NCBI RefSeq assembly: GCF_001005725.1
Contig: NZ_LBIC01000002.1
Location: forward strand, 1 to 40,871
Origin: Sphingobium chungbukense
GTDB lineage: Bacteria > Pseudomonadota > Alphaproteobacteria > Sphingomonadales > Sphingomonadaceae
Length of the DNA: 40,871 nt
Direction: 5' to 3'
Below the pieces are notes generated by a model that searched no databases, was not told the DNA's origin, and was given only the letters and a program-made list of their open reading frames with translations. Positions 33,409-40,871 of this stretch are shown here, one piece after another. Each line of letters opens with the position of its first letter. The stretch's first letter is position 1. The translations under genes were made by a program, and so were the position numbers.

Positions 33409-34170
33409 ATGACGATTGATCCGCTGGTGCTGTTGCAGGCCTATGCCATCGGCGTGTTTCCCATGTCGGACGACCGGGAAGCGGACGAGGTTTACTGGAT
33501 CGAGCCGAAGCGGCGGGCGATCATGCCGCTCGACGGCTTTCATATCTCCCATTCGCTGGCCAAGACGATCCGGCGGGAACGGTTTCGTGTTACCGCCAAT
33601 CGCGATTTTGGCGGGATCGTCCAGCTTTGCGCGGAAGCAGCGCCAGACCGGCCGTCGACCTGGATCAATCATCCGATCGAGCGTGCCTATCGGCATCTGC
33701 ACGAGATCGGCTTCGCCCATTCGGTGGAGGTGTGGGAGGAGGGCGAACTGGTTGGCGGGCTTTATGGAGTCGCCCTGGGCCGCGCCTTTTTCGGGGAAAG
33801 CATGGTGTCGCGGCGCACCGACGCGTCGAAGGTGGCGCTGGCCTGGTTGACGGCGCGGATGCGGTTCGGGGGCTTCGCCCTGCTCGACTGCCAGTTCATG
33901 ACCGAGCATCTGCGGTCATTGGGCGCGATCGAGATCAGCCAGTGCGATTATCTTCAATCGTTGGCGGGTGCGCTTGACGGCGTGGCGCTGGGCGCCGGGC
34001 GCGGCGTGCTTGCCGGCGGTTCGGGTGTCTGGGCGGAACTGGCATTTTCGCCGCTCGCCGGGGATGACTTGGCCGGTCCGTCCGGAACATCGCCCTTGTC
34101 GCCCAGCTTCACCGTGTCGGGGCCGGTTTCGGGCCAGGCCATCGTGCAGCTTCTCACCCAGACGTCATAG
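33409..34170 (+). CDS. aat: leucyl/phenylalanyl-tRNA--protein transferase
   Basis: 253 residues. LLQAYAIGVFPMSDDREADE and VYWIEPKRRAIMPLDGFHIS begin the protein. TWINHPIERAYRHLHEIGFA, GGLYGVALGRAFFGESMVSR and ALLDCQFMTEHLRSLGAIEI follow, all standard. It adds Leu or Phe to N-terminal Lys/Arg of proteins, marking them for ClpS-ClpAP. The conserved part ends near residue 200; the remaining 50 or so residues are a Gly/Ser/Pro-rich tail. That tail lies over the 3' end of the convergent DUF2155 gene, a 217-base antisense overlap. The start ATG has no clear ribosome site. Confidence 0.95.
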   Translation: MTIDPLVLLQAYAIGVFPMSDDREADEVYWIEPKRRAIMPLDGFHISHSLAKTIRRERFRVTANRDFGGIVQLCAEAAPDRPSTWINHPIERAYRHLHEIGFAHSVEVWEEGELVGGLYGVALGRAFFGESMVSRRTDASKVALAWLTARMRFGGFALLDCQFMTEHLRSLGAIEISQCDYLQSLAGALDGVALGAGRGVLAGGSGVWAELAFSPLAGDDLAGPSGTSPLSPSFTVSGPVSGQAIVQLLTQTS

Positions 34171-34607
34171 ATCGGGTGCTGGACCACATTGCGGTCCGGC
34201 CGTTCCCTGAACAGCCAGCCGGAAAAGTTGCGGCGCCATTTATTGTCGGCGGTGCTGCGCACGTCGAGTTGCACGAAGGCGCCGGTTTCCTGAACATTTT
34301 CCCAGGGGGCGGTGGTTTCGCAGGCTTGGAGCCGGACGATGGCGTCGCCCACGCGCAGCGCTTCGCCGGGCTTCATCTTGAGGTCGGTGGTGATGCCGTT
34401 GCGCTTGTTGAGCAGGCCGATCACCGCGACCCGCTCGTTCATCGGTGTACCGGTCAGGGCCGATTCGTCGCCGTTGCGAATCTTCTGCCCTTCGATCCGG
34501 ACGGGACCGGTACGGTTCCCGCTGGGCATGTCGTCGCCACCGCAGCCCGCGAGCATCAGGGTGCAGCCGAGAATCGGCAGGAAACGTCCCGCCGGGCGCA
34601 GCGTCAT
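33954..34607 (-). CDS. DUF2155-domain lipoprotein
   Basis: 217 residues from ATG 34607, which overlaps the stop of the upstream gene (ATGA). The signal RFLPILGCTLMLAGC ends in a lipobox, so it is a periplasm-facing lipoprotein. The domain shows LRVGDAIVRLQACETTAPWE, then AFVQLDVR, FSGWLFRERPDRNVVQHPIY and DVWVRSCTM; the paired cysteines (ACETT and RSCTM) are typical of DUF2155. Function is unknown; in alphaproteobacteria it is usually found beside NDUFA12 and aat. The last 60 or so residues are a Pro/Ala/Ser-rich, probably disordered tail, the part that overlaps aat. Confidence 0.88.
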   Translation of the reverse strand: MTLRPAGRFLPILGCTLMLAGCGGDDMPSGNRTGPVRIEGQKIRNGDESALTGTPMNERVAVIGLLNKRNGITTDLKMKPGEALRVGDAIVRLQACETTAPWENVQETGAFVQLDVRSTADNKWRRNFSGWLFRERPDRNVVQHPIYDVWVRSCTMAWPETGPDTVKLGDKGDVPDGPAKSSPASGENASSAQTPEPPASTPRPAPSATPSSAPAND

Positions 34608-35002
34608 GATGCGTCGGGGCTCCACGCCTCATAATCGCCGGTGGCCTTCTGGCGCAGGCCGCCTTTTTCCAGCGCGCCCGAAGGGCGGTAGGCCTGGGCC
34701 GTGCCGGTAGCGTTGGGGGTGAAGTCCTTTTCCCAGATGCGGGGCGGTGGCAGGAAGCTTTCCGGCGCGCCTTCGATCGAATGGTGCAGCCAGCCATGCC
34801 ATTCGGCGGGCACGCGGCTGGCATCATTGGCGCCGTTATAGATCACCCAGCGGCGGGTCAGGCCGTTGGGGTCGGTGCCGCCTTCATAATAGACATTGCC
34901 CTGATGATCCTCACCGACCTTGGTGCCCTTGCGGGAGGTGTAGAGCGCGGTGCCGATGGTCGCGCCATCCCACCAGGTGAAGATCTTGCCAAGGATTCCC
35001 AT
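34604..35002 (-). CDS. NADH:ubiquinone oxidoreductase accessory subunit NDUFA12 (B17.2-like)
   Basis: 132 residues. FTWWDGATIGTALYTSRKGT, VGEDHQGNVYYEGG, RRWVIYNGANDASRVPAEWH and GWLHHSIEGAPE follow the NDUFA12 family closely. It is an accessory subunit of respiratory complex I on the cytoplasmic side, shared by alphaproteobacteria and mitochondria. Its stop overlaps the DUF2155 start, suggesting co-translation. The core nuo genes are not in the window. Confidence 0.95.
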   Translation of the reverse strand: MGILGKIFTWWDGATIGTALYTSRKGTKVGEDHQGNVYYEGGTDPNGLTRRWVIYNGANDASRVPAEWHGWLHHSIEGAPESFLPPPRIWEKDFTPNATGTAQAYRPSGALEKGGLRQKATGDYEAWSPDAS

Positions 35003-35047
35003 GGGCGAAGCGCTTAGCCGCTGGGGCTGGCGCTTGGCAAGGGCGGA

Positions 35048-35641
35048 TCAGTCGTTCGGGCAGAAATTCAGGCGATCCTTGGGGCTGTTCGTTGCGTGAT
35101 CGGCGCGAGCGGCGAGGACGCAATTGCCCCAGCTGACACGGTCGCCCTGCTGGATGCCGAGTTCCGCTGCGCGGCCCCCCGCCAGTTCGAGGACGGCGGC
35201 GACGGGGATGCCCGCGGACACCGGCTCGCGCGAATAGGGCGCGGCATTGGACTTGAGAAAGGCGATGCTGCCATCGGTGTGGATGAACAGCATGTCCAGC
35301 GGGATCACTGTGTTCTTCATCCAGAAGCTGGCCGTGCGCGGCGGTTCCATCGGGAAGAGCATGCCGGAGTCGGGTGCCAGCGTCTTGCGGAACATGAGCC
35401 CCTGTTCCTGCTGCTGTTCGGTGAGGGCGACCTCTACGGTGAAGCGATGGGTGGCTTTGGCCGTGCGGATGGCGAGGGGGATGAGGGCGGCTTGCCGGGT
35501 GGCGGCGGGGGAGGAGGTGTTTTCGGTTTTGGGGGCGGATTGGGAGCAGGCGGTGAGAAGGATGAAGAGGGAGAGGGATGTCATGATTGCGGAGTAGCGC
35601 AACTTCGCGGTTGAAAACGCTGCTTTTTTAGGCTGGCTCAT
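35048..35641 (-). CDS. DUF192 lipoprotein
   Basis: 197 residues from ATG 35641; an ATG at 35584 directly before the hydrophobic stretch is also possible. MTSLSLFILLTAC ends in a lipobox cysteine. The DUF192 domain follows: FTVEVALTEQQQEQGLMFRK, GMLFPMEPPRTASFWMKNTV, PLDMLFIHTDG and LELAGGRAAELGIQQGDRVS. Family members are small secreted beta-barrel proteins of unknown role. It begins five bases after recX and ends 45 bases before NDUFA12, so the four genes recX - DUF192 - NDUFA12 - DUF2155 probably form one operon. Confidence 0.9.
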   Translation of the reverse strand: MSQPKKAAFSTAKLRYSAIMTSLSLFILLTACSQSAPKTENTSSPAATRQAALIPLAIRTAKATHRFTVEVALTEQQQEQGLMFRKTLAPDSGMLFPMEPPRTASFWMKNTVIPLDMLFIHTDGSIAFLKSNAAPYSREPVSAGIPVAAVLELAGGRAAELGIQQGDRVSWGNCVLAARADHATNSPKDRLNFCPND

Positions 35642-35646
35642 GTGAT

Positions 35647-36171
35647 TTATTCTTCCTCTTCCGGCATTTCACCCGGCGCGGCATCGGTCCAGCGGCGGGC
35701 GGTGGCGAAACTGTGGCCGGCGCGGAGGAAGGCGGCGATCCACTTTTCGCGTTGCTTGGGGTCGGGGCGTTCCAGCGCATAGGGGCCGAGGCGCTTGCGG
35801 CGGGCGAAACGGTCGGCCGCCTGCCAGCTTTCGGAGGCGGTCCGGGCGTCGGCCTCTTCGCGGTCGGTCTCCGCTATGCCGTCGGCACGTAGGGTTTCGG
35901 CAACACGCCGGGCGCCATAGCCGCGGCGGGCGAGCGAGGCGCTTTTCATCGCCGCATAGCTGGCGTCGTCGACATATTTGAGATCGCTCAACCGATCGAC
36001 CAGCGCTTGCGGGTCGGCGGGCCCTTCGCCGCCCCAGCCGCGTTCCTTTATCTTCCGGCCAAGATAGGCGTGCAGCTTGGCGCGGCTGGTGGCAAAACGG
36101 CCGACATAGCGCAGCGCCAGCTCGCGCAAGGCCTCTTCATCGAGCGGGGGAGGGGCGCGTTTATCAGCCAT
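35647..36171 (-). CDS. recX: regulatory protein RecX
   Basis: 174 residues. Three-helix RecX repeats are visible: LRELALRYVGRFATSRAKLH-AYLGRKI, VDRLSDLKYVDDASYAAMKS then ASLARRGYGARRVAETLRADGI, and REKWIAAFLRAGHSFATARR. RecX binds RecA filaments and limits their activity. The acidic C-terminus (PEEEE) is not conserved. recA is not in the window, as is common in alphaproteobacteria. It is the first gene of the - strand operon, divergent from the acyl-AMP ligase gene. Confidence 0.88.
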   Translation of the reverse strand: MADKRAPPPLDEEALRELALRYVGRFATSRAKLHAYLGRKIKERGWGGEGPADPQALVDRLSDLKYVDDASYAAMKSASLARRGYGARRVAETLRADGIAETDREEADARTASESWQAADRFARRKRLGPYALERPDPKQREKWIAAFLRAGHSFATARRWTDAAPGEMPEEEE

Positions 36172-36222
36172 GGCAATGCTTCATGCCTGTTGCGCCTTGA
36201 TTATGCCACAGTCGGGCCGGAA

Positions 36223-36247
36223 TTTTACCGCCCCTTTTGAGGTAAAA
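36223..36247. promoter_or_regulatory. inverted repeat in the recX / acyl-AMP ligase control region
   Basis: TTTTACC (36223-36229) and GGTAAAA (36241-36247) are exact complements around CGCCCCTTTTGA-like sequence, in the 141-base gap between divergent genes. It could be an operator; the 11-base spacer suits a dimeric regulator, but which one cannot be said. Confidence 0.4.
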
Positions 36248-36312
36248 GCCCAAGCTGGAATGCAACTATCCGGTGCAAAGTGGCTTGAAAGCTGTTAGCG
36301 GCGCGCCGGAAT

Positions 36313-38082
36313 ATGACAAACATGACATTGGGTGACGCCAATATGACGGGTTCGCAAAGCATGATGGCACCGACGCCGACCACCGACGATCTGCCCCGCC
36401 GCTTCTCGGATTTCGAGACGCTGGGCGAAGCGCTGGACTATGCTGCGACCGGGCGGCGTGGCCTGAATTTCCACGATGCGCGGGGGAATCTGGCGCGCGC
36501 CTATCCGTTTTCGGAACTGCGCGAGGACGCGATCGCCTGTGCGCATCGGCTGATCGCCCATGGGGTGAAGCCGGAGGATCGCGTGGCGCTGGTGGCGGAG
36601 ACGGCCCCCGATTTCGCCCAGCTTTTCTTCGGTATCGTCTATGCCGGCGCATGGCCGGTGCCGTTGCCGCTGCCGACCAGCTTCGGCGGCAAGGAAAGCT
36701 ATATCGATCAGCTGAACGTCCAGCTGTCGAGCTGCGACCCGATGCTGTTCCTCTTCCCCAAGGAACTGGAGGAGATGGCGGGCGAGTCCGGTCGCCAGAA
36801 GGCGGTCGAGAGTATCGCTTTCGAGGATTTCATTGCGCGGGATGCCGTGCCCTGCGACCTGCCGCAGGCGCAGCCGCAAGAAATCGCCTATCTGCAATAT
36901 TCGAGCGGTTCGACTCGCTTCCCCCATGGCGTGGCGGTGACGCACCATGCGCTGCTGAGCAACCTTGCCGCGCACAGCCATGGCATGGAGTTGCAGGACA
37001 GCGACCGCTGCATCAGCTGGCTGCCCTGGTATCATGACATGGGGTTGGTCGGCTGTTTCCTGTCGGTCGTCGCCAACCAGGTGTCGACCGATTATATGAA
37101 GACAGAGGATTTCGCCCGCCGCCCGCTGGCCTGGCTGGACCTGATCAGCCGCAATGAGGGCACGTCGATCAGCTATTCGCCGACCTTCGGCTATGACATT
37201 TGCGCCCGCCGCATGTCGAGCCAGACCAAGGCGCAGGATCGCTTCGACCTGTCCCGCTGGAGACTGGCGGGCAATGGCGCGGACATGATCCGCCCCGACG
37301 TGATGCAGAGCTTCGTCGATGCCTTTGGCGATGCGGGCTTTTCGCCCAAGGCGTTCCTGCCGAGCTATGGTCTGGCCGAGGCGACGCTGGCCGTCACCAT
37401 CATGCCGCCGGGCGAGGGCATCATCGTCGAACTGGTCGAAGAGACGGACCTGTCGGGCGGCGACGCGACCGAGGGTCGGCCGCAGCGCTTCCGTTCGATC
37501 GTCAATTGCGGCAAGCCCGCCCGCGACATGATCGTGGAGATTCGCGACGAGGATGGCGCCAAGCTGAACGAGCGCCAGATCGGCAAGGTGTGGACCACCG
37601 GGCCGAGCCTGATGGTCGGCTATTTCCGCGATCAGGAGGCGACCGACGCCTGCATGCTCGACGGTTGGCTCGACACCGGCGACATGGGCTATCTGAGCGA
37701 CGGCTATCTCTACATCGTCGGTCGCGCCAAGGACATGATCATCATCAACGGCAAGAATCACTGGCCGCAGGATATCGAATGGGCGGTGGAGCAGCTTCCC
37801 GGCTTCAAGCAGGGCGACATCGCCGCCTTCGCCATCACCACACCGGGCGGCGAGGAAGCGCCCGCCGTGCTGGTGCATTGCCGCACCTCCGACAATGACG
37901 AGCGCACGCGGCTGCGCGACCAGATTCGCGAGCGGGTGCGGGCGATCACCGGCATGAACTGCGTGGTCGAACTGGTGCCGCCGCGTACCCTGCCGCGCAC
38001 CAGCTCGGGCAAATTGAGCCGGTCGAAGGCGCGCAATCTCTATCTGACCGGCGAAATCCGGCCTTACGACATCGCCGCCTGA
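36313..38082 (+). CDS. fatty acyl-AMP ligase (FAAL)
   Basis: 589 residues from ATG 36313 (ATG at 36343 also possible). Adenylation motifs: A3 YLQYSSGSTRFPHGV, where the SSGSTR form is typical of FAALs; A5 SYGLAEATLAV; GRAKDMIIINGKNHWPQDIE; and the catalytic lysine in RTSSGKLSRSK. It includes the family's WLPWYHDMGLVGCFL block. FAALs activate fatty acids as acyl-AMP and hand them to an acyl-carrier protein or enzyme instead of coenzyme A. No carrier protein, polyketide or peptide synthetase is next to it, so the acceptor is unknown. A link to sphingolipid synthesis, as known for a FAAL-like gene in Caulobacter, is possible in a sphingomonad but not shown. Confidence 0.9.
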   Translation: MTNMTLGDANMTGSQSMMAPTPTTDDLPRRFSDFETLGEALDYAATGRRGLNFHDARGNLARAYPFSELREDAIACAHRLIAHGVKPEDRVALVAETAPDFAQLFFGIVYAGAWPVPLPLPTSFGGKESYIDQLNVQLSSCDPMLFLFPKELEEMAGESGRQKAVESIAFEDFIARDAVPCDLPQAQPQEIAYLQYSSGSTRFPHGVAVTHHALLSNLAAHSHGMELQDSDRCISWLPWYHDMGLVGCFLSVVANQVSTDYMKTEDFARRPLAWLDLISRNEGTSISYSPTFGYDICARRMSSQTKAQDRFDLSRWRLAGNGADMIRPDVMQSFVDAFGDAGFSPKAFLPSYGLAEATLAVTIMPPGEGIIVELVEETDLSGGDATEGRPQRFRSIVNCGKPARDMIVEIRDEDGAKLNERQIGKVWTTGPSLMVGYFRDQEATDACMLDGWLDTGDMGYLSDGYLYIVGRAKDMIIINGKNHWPQDIEWAVEQLPGFKQGDIAAFAITTPGGEEAPAVLVHCRTSDNDERTRLRDQIRERVRAITGMNCVVELVPPRTLPRTSSGKLSRSKARNLYLTGEIRPYDIAA

Positions 38083-38176
38083 TCCTTTCGCGGCGCCTTT
38101 CCCGGCGCTGCAATTTTTCTGCCGCGTTCGTCCCAGGCGTTACGGATTGCTAACCGCTTGCTGCTAAGCCGGGTGG

Positions 38177-40531
38177 GTGAGACGCGGGCAAAGTTCATCC
38201 TCCGACCAGGCACCTCAGGAGCGCATATCGCTTCGGGCGATGATGGGCTTTACCGCTTTGTCGGGCGACGCGGTGGAGCGCGTGATAGCGGGGCAATTAC
38301 AATCCGCCGCCGCCGTCGCCCTGCTGCGGCAGGCGATGAACGTCTTCGGCCTCATGTTCCTGTGGCAGGTTTTCGGCCATCAAGGCTCGGCATCCATGCT
38401 GATCCTCTGGAGCGTCGGGCTGGTGGCATCGATGGCCGGCGGGGTCTTGCTGGACCGTCGCCGTCGCACGGGTTCCGGGGTGACGGCCGCCGACCTGCGT
38501 GTTCATGGCTGCACCGGCCTGATGCACGGGCTGGTCTGGGCGGCATGCATGATGATGTTCTCTTCGGGACATAGCGCGTCGCAACTGGTGGCGCACTGGA
38601 CGCTGATCAGCTGCATCATGATATGCGGGGCGATCAGCTATGCCGCGACGCCGCTGGCCGCGACCGGGTTCCTGCTGCCCTGCATCGTCGGGCTGTTCTT
38701 CATGTTCGACGGTCCGGAGGAGTTGCCCCTGCGCGCGCTGGCGACCAGCTATGCGCTGTCGTTGCTGGTGGGTTGTTTCATCTATGCGCGGACCTTCGCC
38801 CGTCAGCACAGCGCCAGCGTGCAACTGGAGGAAAAGAGCGAGGTGGTGAGCCTGCTGCTCCGCGAATATGAACATGGCGCATCGGACTGGCTGTGGCAGA
38901 CCGATCCCGCGCGGCGGTTGAACGGCGTGTCGCCGCGCATGGCTGAAATGCTGGGGCGCACCCCGGCGGAAGTCGAAGGCACGTTGCTGGTGCAGATATT
39001 GGCAGGCAGCGCCTGGGAAAGCGGTCTGTTCCCGGCCGAATTGCATGAACTGGCCGATCATCTGAAGCGGCGGGAGAATTTCAGCGCCATCGCCTTGCCG
39101 GTCGAGGCGCAAGGGGGCGTGCGGTGGTGGGAATTGTCCGCGTCGCCGCGCTATGATGAAACGGGGGTGTTCCTGGGTTTCCGCGGTGTGGGCTCCGACA
39201 TTACCGAGCAACGCGAGTCGGCGGAACGGATCACCCAGCTGGCGCGGTTCGATCCGCTGACGGGCCTGCCCAACCGCGCGCATCTGCGGGAGGTATTGGA
39301 CAAGTCCATGGTCGGGATGCGGACAGGCGTGCCGGGCTGCGCCTTCCTCATGATCGACCTCGATCGGTTCAAGGCGGTCAACGACACGCTGGGCCATCAG
39401 GTCGGAGACAAGCTGCTGACCCAGGTGGCGCGGCGGTTGAGGCACATCTGTTCGGGCAGCGAGTTTTGCGGGCGGATCGGCGGTGACGAATTCGCCGTGG
39501 TGATCCCGCATGTCGCGGCCAATCGCGGCATCGACACGCTGGCGGGGGCTATCATCAGCGGCCTGTCCGCGCCCTATCAGGTGGACGAACATCTGCTCTA
39601 TGTCGGGGCGTCGGTGGGTTCGGCGCTGGCGCCGCAGGATGGCAGCGAGTCCGAAGCGTTGATCCGCAGCGCCGACCTGGCACTCTATCAGGCGAAGAGC
39701 GAAGGGGGCGGTGTCCATTGCGCCTATGAGCCGCAACTGCATGCCCAGGCGGAAGAGCGGCGGCAACTGGAACTGGCGCTGCGCGATGCGCTGGAGAAGG
39801 ACCAGCTCCATGTGCTGTTCCAGCCGGTGGTGGAAGCCGAGACGGGGACCGTCGTCGGGTTCGAAGCGCTGGCCCGTTGGACTCATCCGGAAATGGGGCC
39901 GATCTCCCCCGCGAAATTCGTGCCTGTGGCCGAGGAGGCGCGGCTGATCGGGCCGATCGGGGAATGGGTGCTGCGGACCGCCTGTATGGAGGCGTCGCGC
40001 TGGCCCGCGCCGGTCCGCATCGCGGTCAATGTGTCGGCCGAGCAATTGTCGCACCCCAGCTTCGTGGGCGCGGTGGTATCGGCCCTGGCTCAGAGCGGGC
40101 TGGAGGCGCGGCGGCTGGAACTGGAAGTCACCGAAAGCGTGTTCGTCAACGCCGATACCGGGGCGCTCAAGATCCTCGACCAGTTGCGCGGCCTTGGGGT
40201 GCAATTGTCGCTCGACGATTTCGGAACGGGCTATTCCTCCTTGGGATATCTCAGCCGCACGCGGTTCGACACGATCAAGATCGACCGCAGCTTCGTGGTG
40301 GGCGCGTCGAACAACAAGGCGGAAAGCCTGGCGATCATCCGCGCGGTCGTGACGCTGGCCGACAGCCTGGGGATGGCCACCACCGCCGAAGGAGTGGAGA
40401 CCGAAACGGAACTGGCGATGGTCCGGGGCCTTGGTTGCCGCAAGGTGCAGGGCTATTATTTCGGGCGGCCGATGCCTGCCGTCGAGGCGGCGGCGCTGTT
40501 TCCGGCGGATCAGCTTCGGGCGCGGGCCTAG
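38177..40531 (+). CDS. membrane PAS-GGDEF-EAL c-di-GMP enzyme
   Basis: 784 residues from GTG 38177; ATGs at 38240 and 38243 would remove 21-22 residues. The N-terminal half has about five to six membrane helices (for example LMFLWQVFG, MLILWSVGLVASMAGGVLL, LMHGLVWAACMMMF, TGFLLPCIVGLFFMF), then a PAS domain (about 235-355, ending GFRGVGSDITEQ). GGDEF follows (DPLTGLPNRAHL, IDLDRFKAVNDTLGH, active motif GGDEF), then EAL (FEALARW, NVSAEQL, ELEVTESV, DDFGTGYSSLGYL, KIDRSFV, AEGVET). The inhibition site RxxD is absent before GGDEF. Both catalytic motifs look intact, so it may make or break c-di-GMP according to its signal. Surface-polysaccharide control is a common output but not shown here. Confidence 0.93.
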   Translation: MRRGQSSSSDQAPQERISLRAMMGFTALSGDAVERVIAGQLQSAAAVALLRQAMNVFGLMFLWQVFGHQGSASMLILWSVGLVASMAGGVLLDRRRRTGSGVTAADLRVHGCTGLMHGLVWAACMMMFSSGHSASQLVAHWTLISCIMICGAISYAATPLAATGFLLPCIVGLFFMFDGPEELPLRALATSYALSLLVGCFIYARTFARQHSASVQLEEKSEVVSLLLREYEHGASDWLWQTDPARRLNGVSPRMAEMLGRTPAEVEGTLLVQILAGSAWESGLFPAELHELADHLKRRENFSAIALPVEAQGGVRWWELSASPRYDETGVFLGFRGVGSDITEQRESAERITQLARFDPLTGLPNRAHLREVLDKSMVGMRTGVPGCAFLMIDLDRFKAVNDTLGHQVGDKLLTQVARRLRHICSGSEFCGRIGGDEFAVVIPHVAANRGIDTLAGAIISGLSAPYQVDEHLLYVGASVGSALAPQDGSESEALIRSADLALYQAKSEGGGVHCAYEPQLHAQAEERRQLELALRDALEKDQLHVLFQPVVEAETGTVVGFEALARWTHPEMGPISPAKFVPVAEEARLIGPIGEWVLRTACMEASRWPAPVRIAVNVSAEQLSHPSFVGAVVSALAQSGLEARRLELEVTESVFVNADTGALKILDQLRGLGVQLSLDDFGTGYSSLGYLSRTRFDTIKIDRSFVVGASNNKAESLAIIRAVVTLADSLGMATTAEGVETETELAMVRGLGCRKVQGYYFGRPMPAVEAAALFPADQLRARA

Positions 40532-40532
40532 A

Positions 40533-40576
40533 GCGATTTCCAGGCGATCGGGATCGATTGCTGGTTAAGAAATCGC
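40533..40576. repeat. mosaic palindromic repeat directly after the GGDEF-EAL stop codon
   Basis: GCGATTTC (40533-40540) pairs with GAAATCGC (40569-40576); inside, CCAG/CTGG and CGATC/GATCG also pair. Like the unit at 23751-23796 it begins one base after a TAG stop and is followed by an ACAAAA run. Confidence 0.6.
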
Positions 40577-40668
40577 GGCAAACAAAAGGCTAGGCCGTAG
40601 TGACATTTTAGGGATTGAACGAACTCGCTGACGCTCGACTGGCGCGTGGAGGCTGGCGGGAATGACCC

Positions 40669-40712
40669 CCTGGTGGGAGGATTTGGTTGCTGAAGACCAA
40701 CCCCTCACCAGG
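40669..40712 (+). promoter_or_regulatory. nested hairpin in the leader of the recombinase gene
   Basis: CCTGGTG (40669-40675) pairs with CACCAGG (40706-40712), and inside TTGGT (40683-40687) pairs with ACCAA (40696-40700). The outer right arm ends within the AGGAG ribosome site of the next gene, so folding could hide the site. It may also be part of the element's end. Confidence 0.4.
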
Positions 40713-40722
40713 AGTTCATCCC

Positions 40723-40871
40723 ATGACAGACGTCACAGTAACGGTCAGCCCGCTGCGCCGTCGTATGATCGACGACATGAGCTTGCGCAACCTGTCCCCC
40801 GCCACTCAGCGGTCCTATTTGCACGCGGTGACCAAGTTCAGTCGCTACTTCGGGCGGTCGCCGGATCGCCT
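40723..40871 (+). CDS. tyrosine recombinase of IS91-associated type, N-terminal part
   Basis: 49 codons up to the end of the window. ATG 40723 has AGGAG eight bases upstream. VSPLRRRMIDDMSLRNLSPA followed by TQRSYLHAVTKFSRYFGRSP is the N-terminal core-binding (SAM-like) domain of phage-type integrases; the RMIDDMxLRNLSPxTQxSY form is that of integrases found with IS91-like transposases. The catalytic R-H-R-Y part lies beyond the window. The gene and its leader from about 40600 probably belong to a mobile element whose left end is between the GGDEF-EAL gene and here. Confidence 0.75.
   Translation, partial: MTDVTVTVSPLRRRMIDDMSLRNLSPATQRSYLHAVTKFSRYFGRSPDR

Noticed and set aside
36295..37878. 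527-codon open frame on the - strand opposite the acyl-AMP ligase
   Set aside because: No domain pattern, while the + strand has every adenylation motif.
38297..40204. 635-codon open frame on the - strand opposite the GGDEF-EAL gene
   Set aside because: Mirror frame of a well-supported gene; composition is biased and no motif is seen.

Overview
The window looks like a chromosomal segment of a sphingomonad-type alphaproteobacterium (Sphingobium/Sphingomonas-like). This rests on the right half: a high-GC core with the alphaproteobacterial gene order ptsH - mannose-type EIIA - rapZ - short hprK - chvG - chvI - pckA, an NDUFA12/DUF2155/aat neighbourhood, recX and a fatty acyl-AMP ligase. The assignment comes from protein patterns and gene order, not from a database search.

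Positions 1-14.2 kb are a surface-polysaccharide (group 2/3, ABC-transporter-dependent) capsule locus, visibly richer in A+T than the core. One long + strand operon carries the end of a heptose-7-phosphate kinase (hddA), a sugar-nucleotide reductase/epimerase, a GDP-mannose-4,6-dehydratase-like enzyme, an outer-membrane export lipoprotein, the export ATPase (kpsT), a GT4 glycosyltransferase, a fused nucleotidyltransferase-phosphatase (HddC-GmhB type), two tiny coiled-coil proteins, a second GT4 protein, a GSCFA protein and a WcbI-like protein. It converges, across a perfect hairpin, on a - strand pair with the permease (kpsM) and the inner-membrane/periplasmic protein (kpsE). The enzymes fit synthesis of GDP-D-glycero-D-manno-heptose followed by 4,6-dehydration and reduction to a 6-deoxy-heptose, as in the Burkholderia pseudomallei and Yersinia heptose polymers. 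The capsule structure is inferred.

Positions 14.4-17.9 kb are an insertion-sequence scar: an IS1380-type transposase start cut off by an IS110-type element, whose upstream end is in turn cut by an intact IS3-type element. Next come the tail of a probable AbiEii-type protein and unassigned sequence. At 17877-17921 lies the 3' half of a tRNA-Val(GAC)-like gene, from the anticodon loop to CCA, followed by a terminator. I read this as an attachment-site remnant marking the right edge of a tRNA-integrated island that contains the capsule locus.

Positions 18-23.8 kb hold a probably decayed glycan-use locus: an MHS-type transporter, a secreted GH92 alpha-mannosidase, an internally deleted sugar porter and a ROK repressor, with a palindromic candidate operator between the divergent genes. 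Positions 23.9-31.4 kb hold a GAF-GGDEF cyclase and the regulatory PTS / ChvG-ChvI / pckA block. From 31.5 kb on come a small DUF937-like protein, ferredoxin-NADP reductase, aat (with an unusually long antisense overlap with a DUF2155 lipoprotein), NDUFA12, a DUF192 lipoprotein, recX, a fatty acyl-AMP ligase and a membrane PAS-GGDEF-EAL protein. The window ends inside a tyrosine recombinase of the kind that accompanies IS91-like elements. Mosaic palindromes sit immediately after two stop codons.
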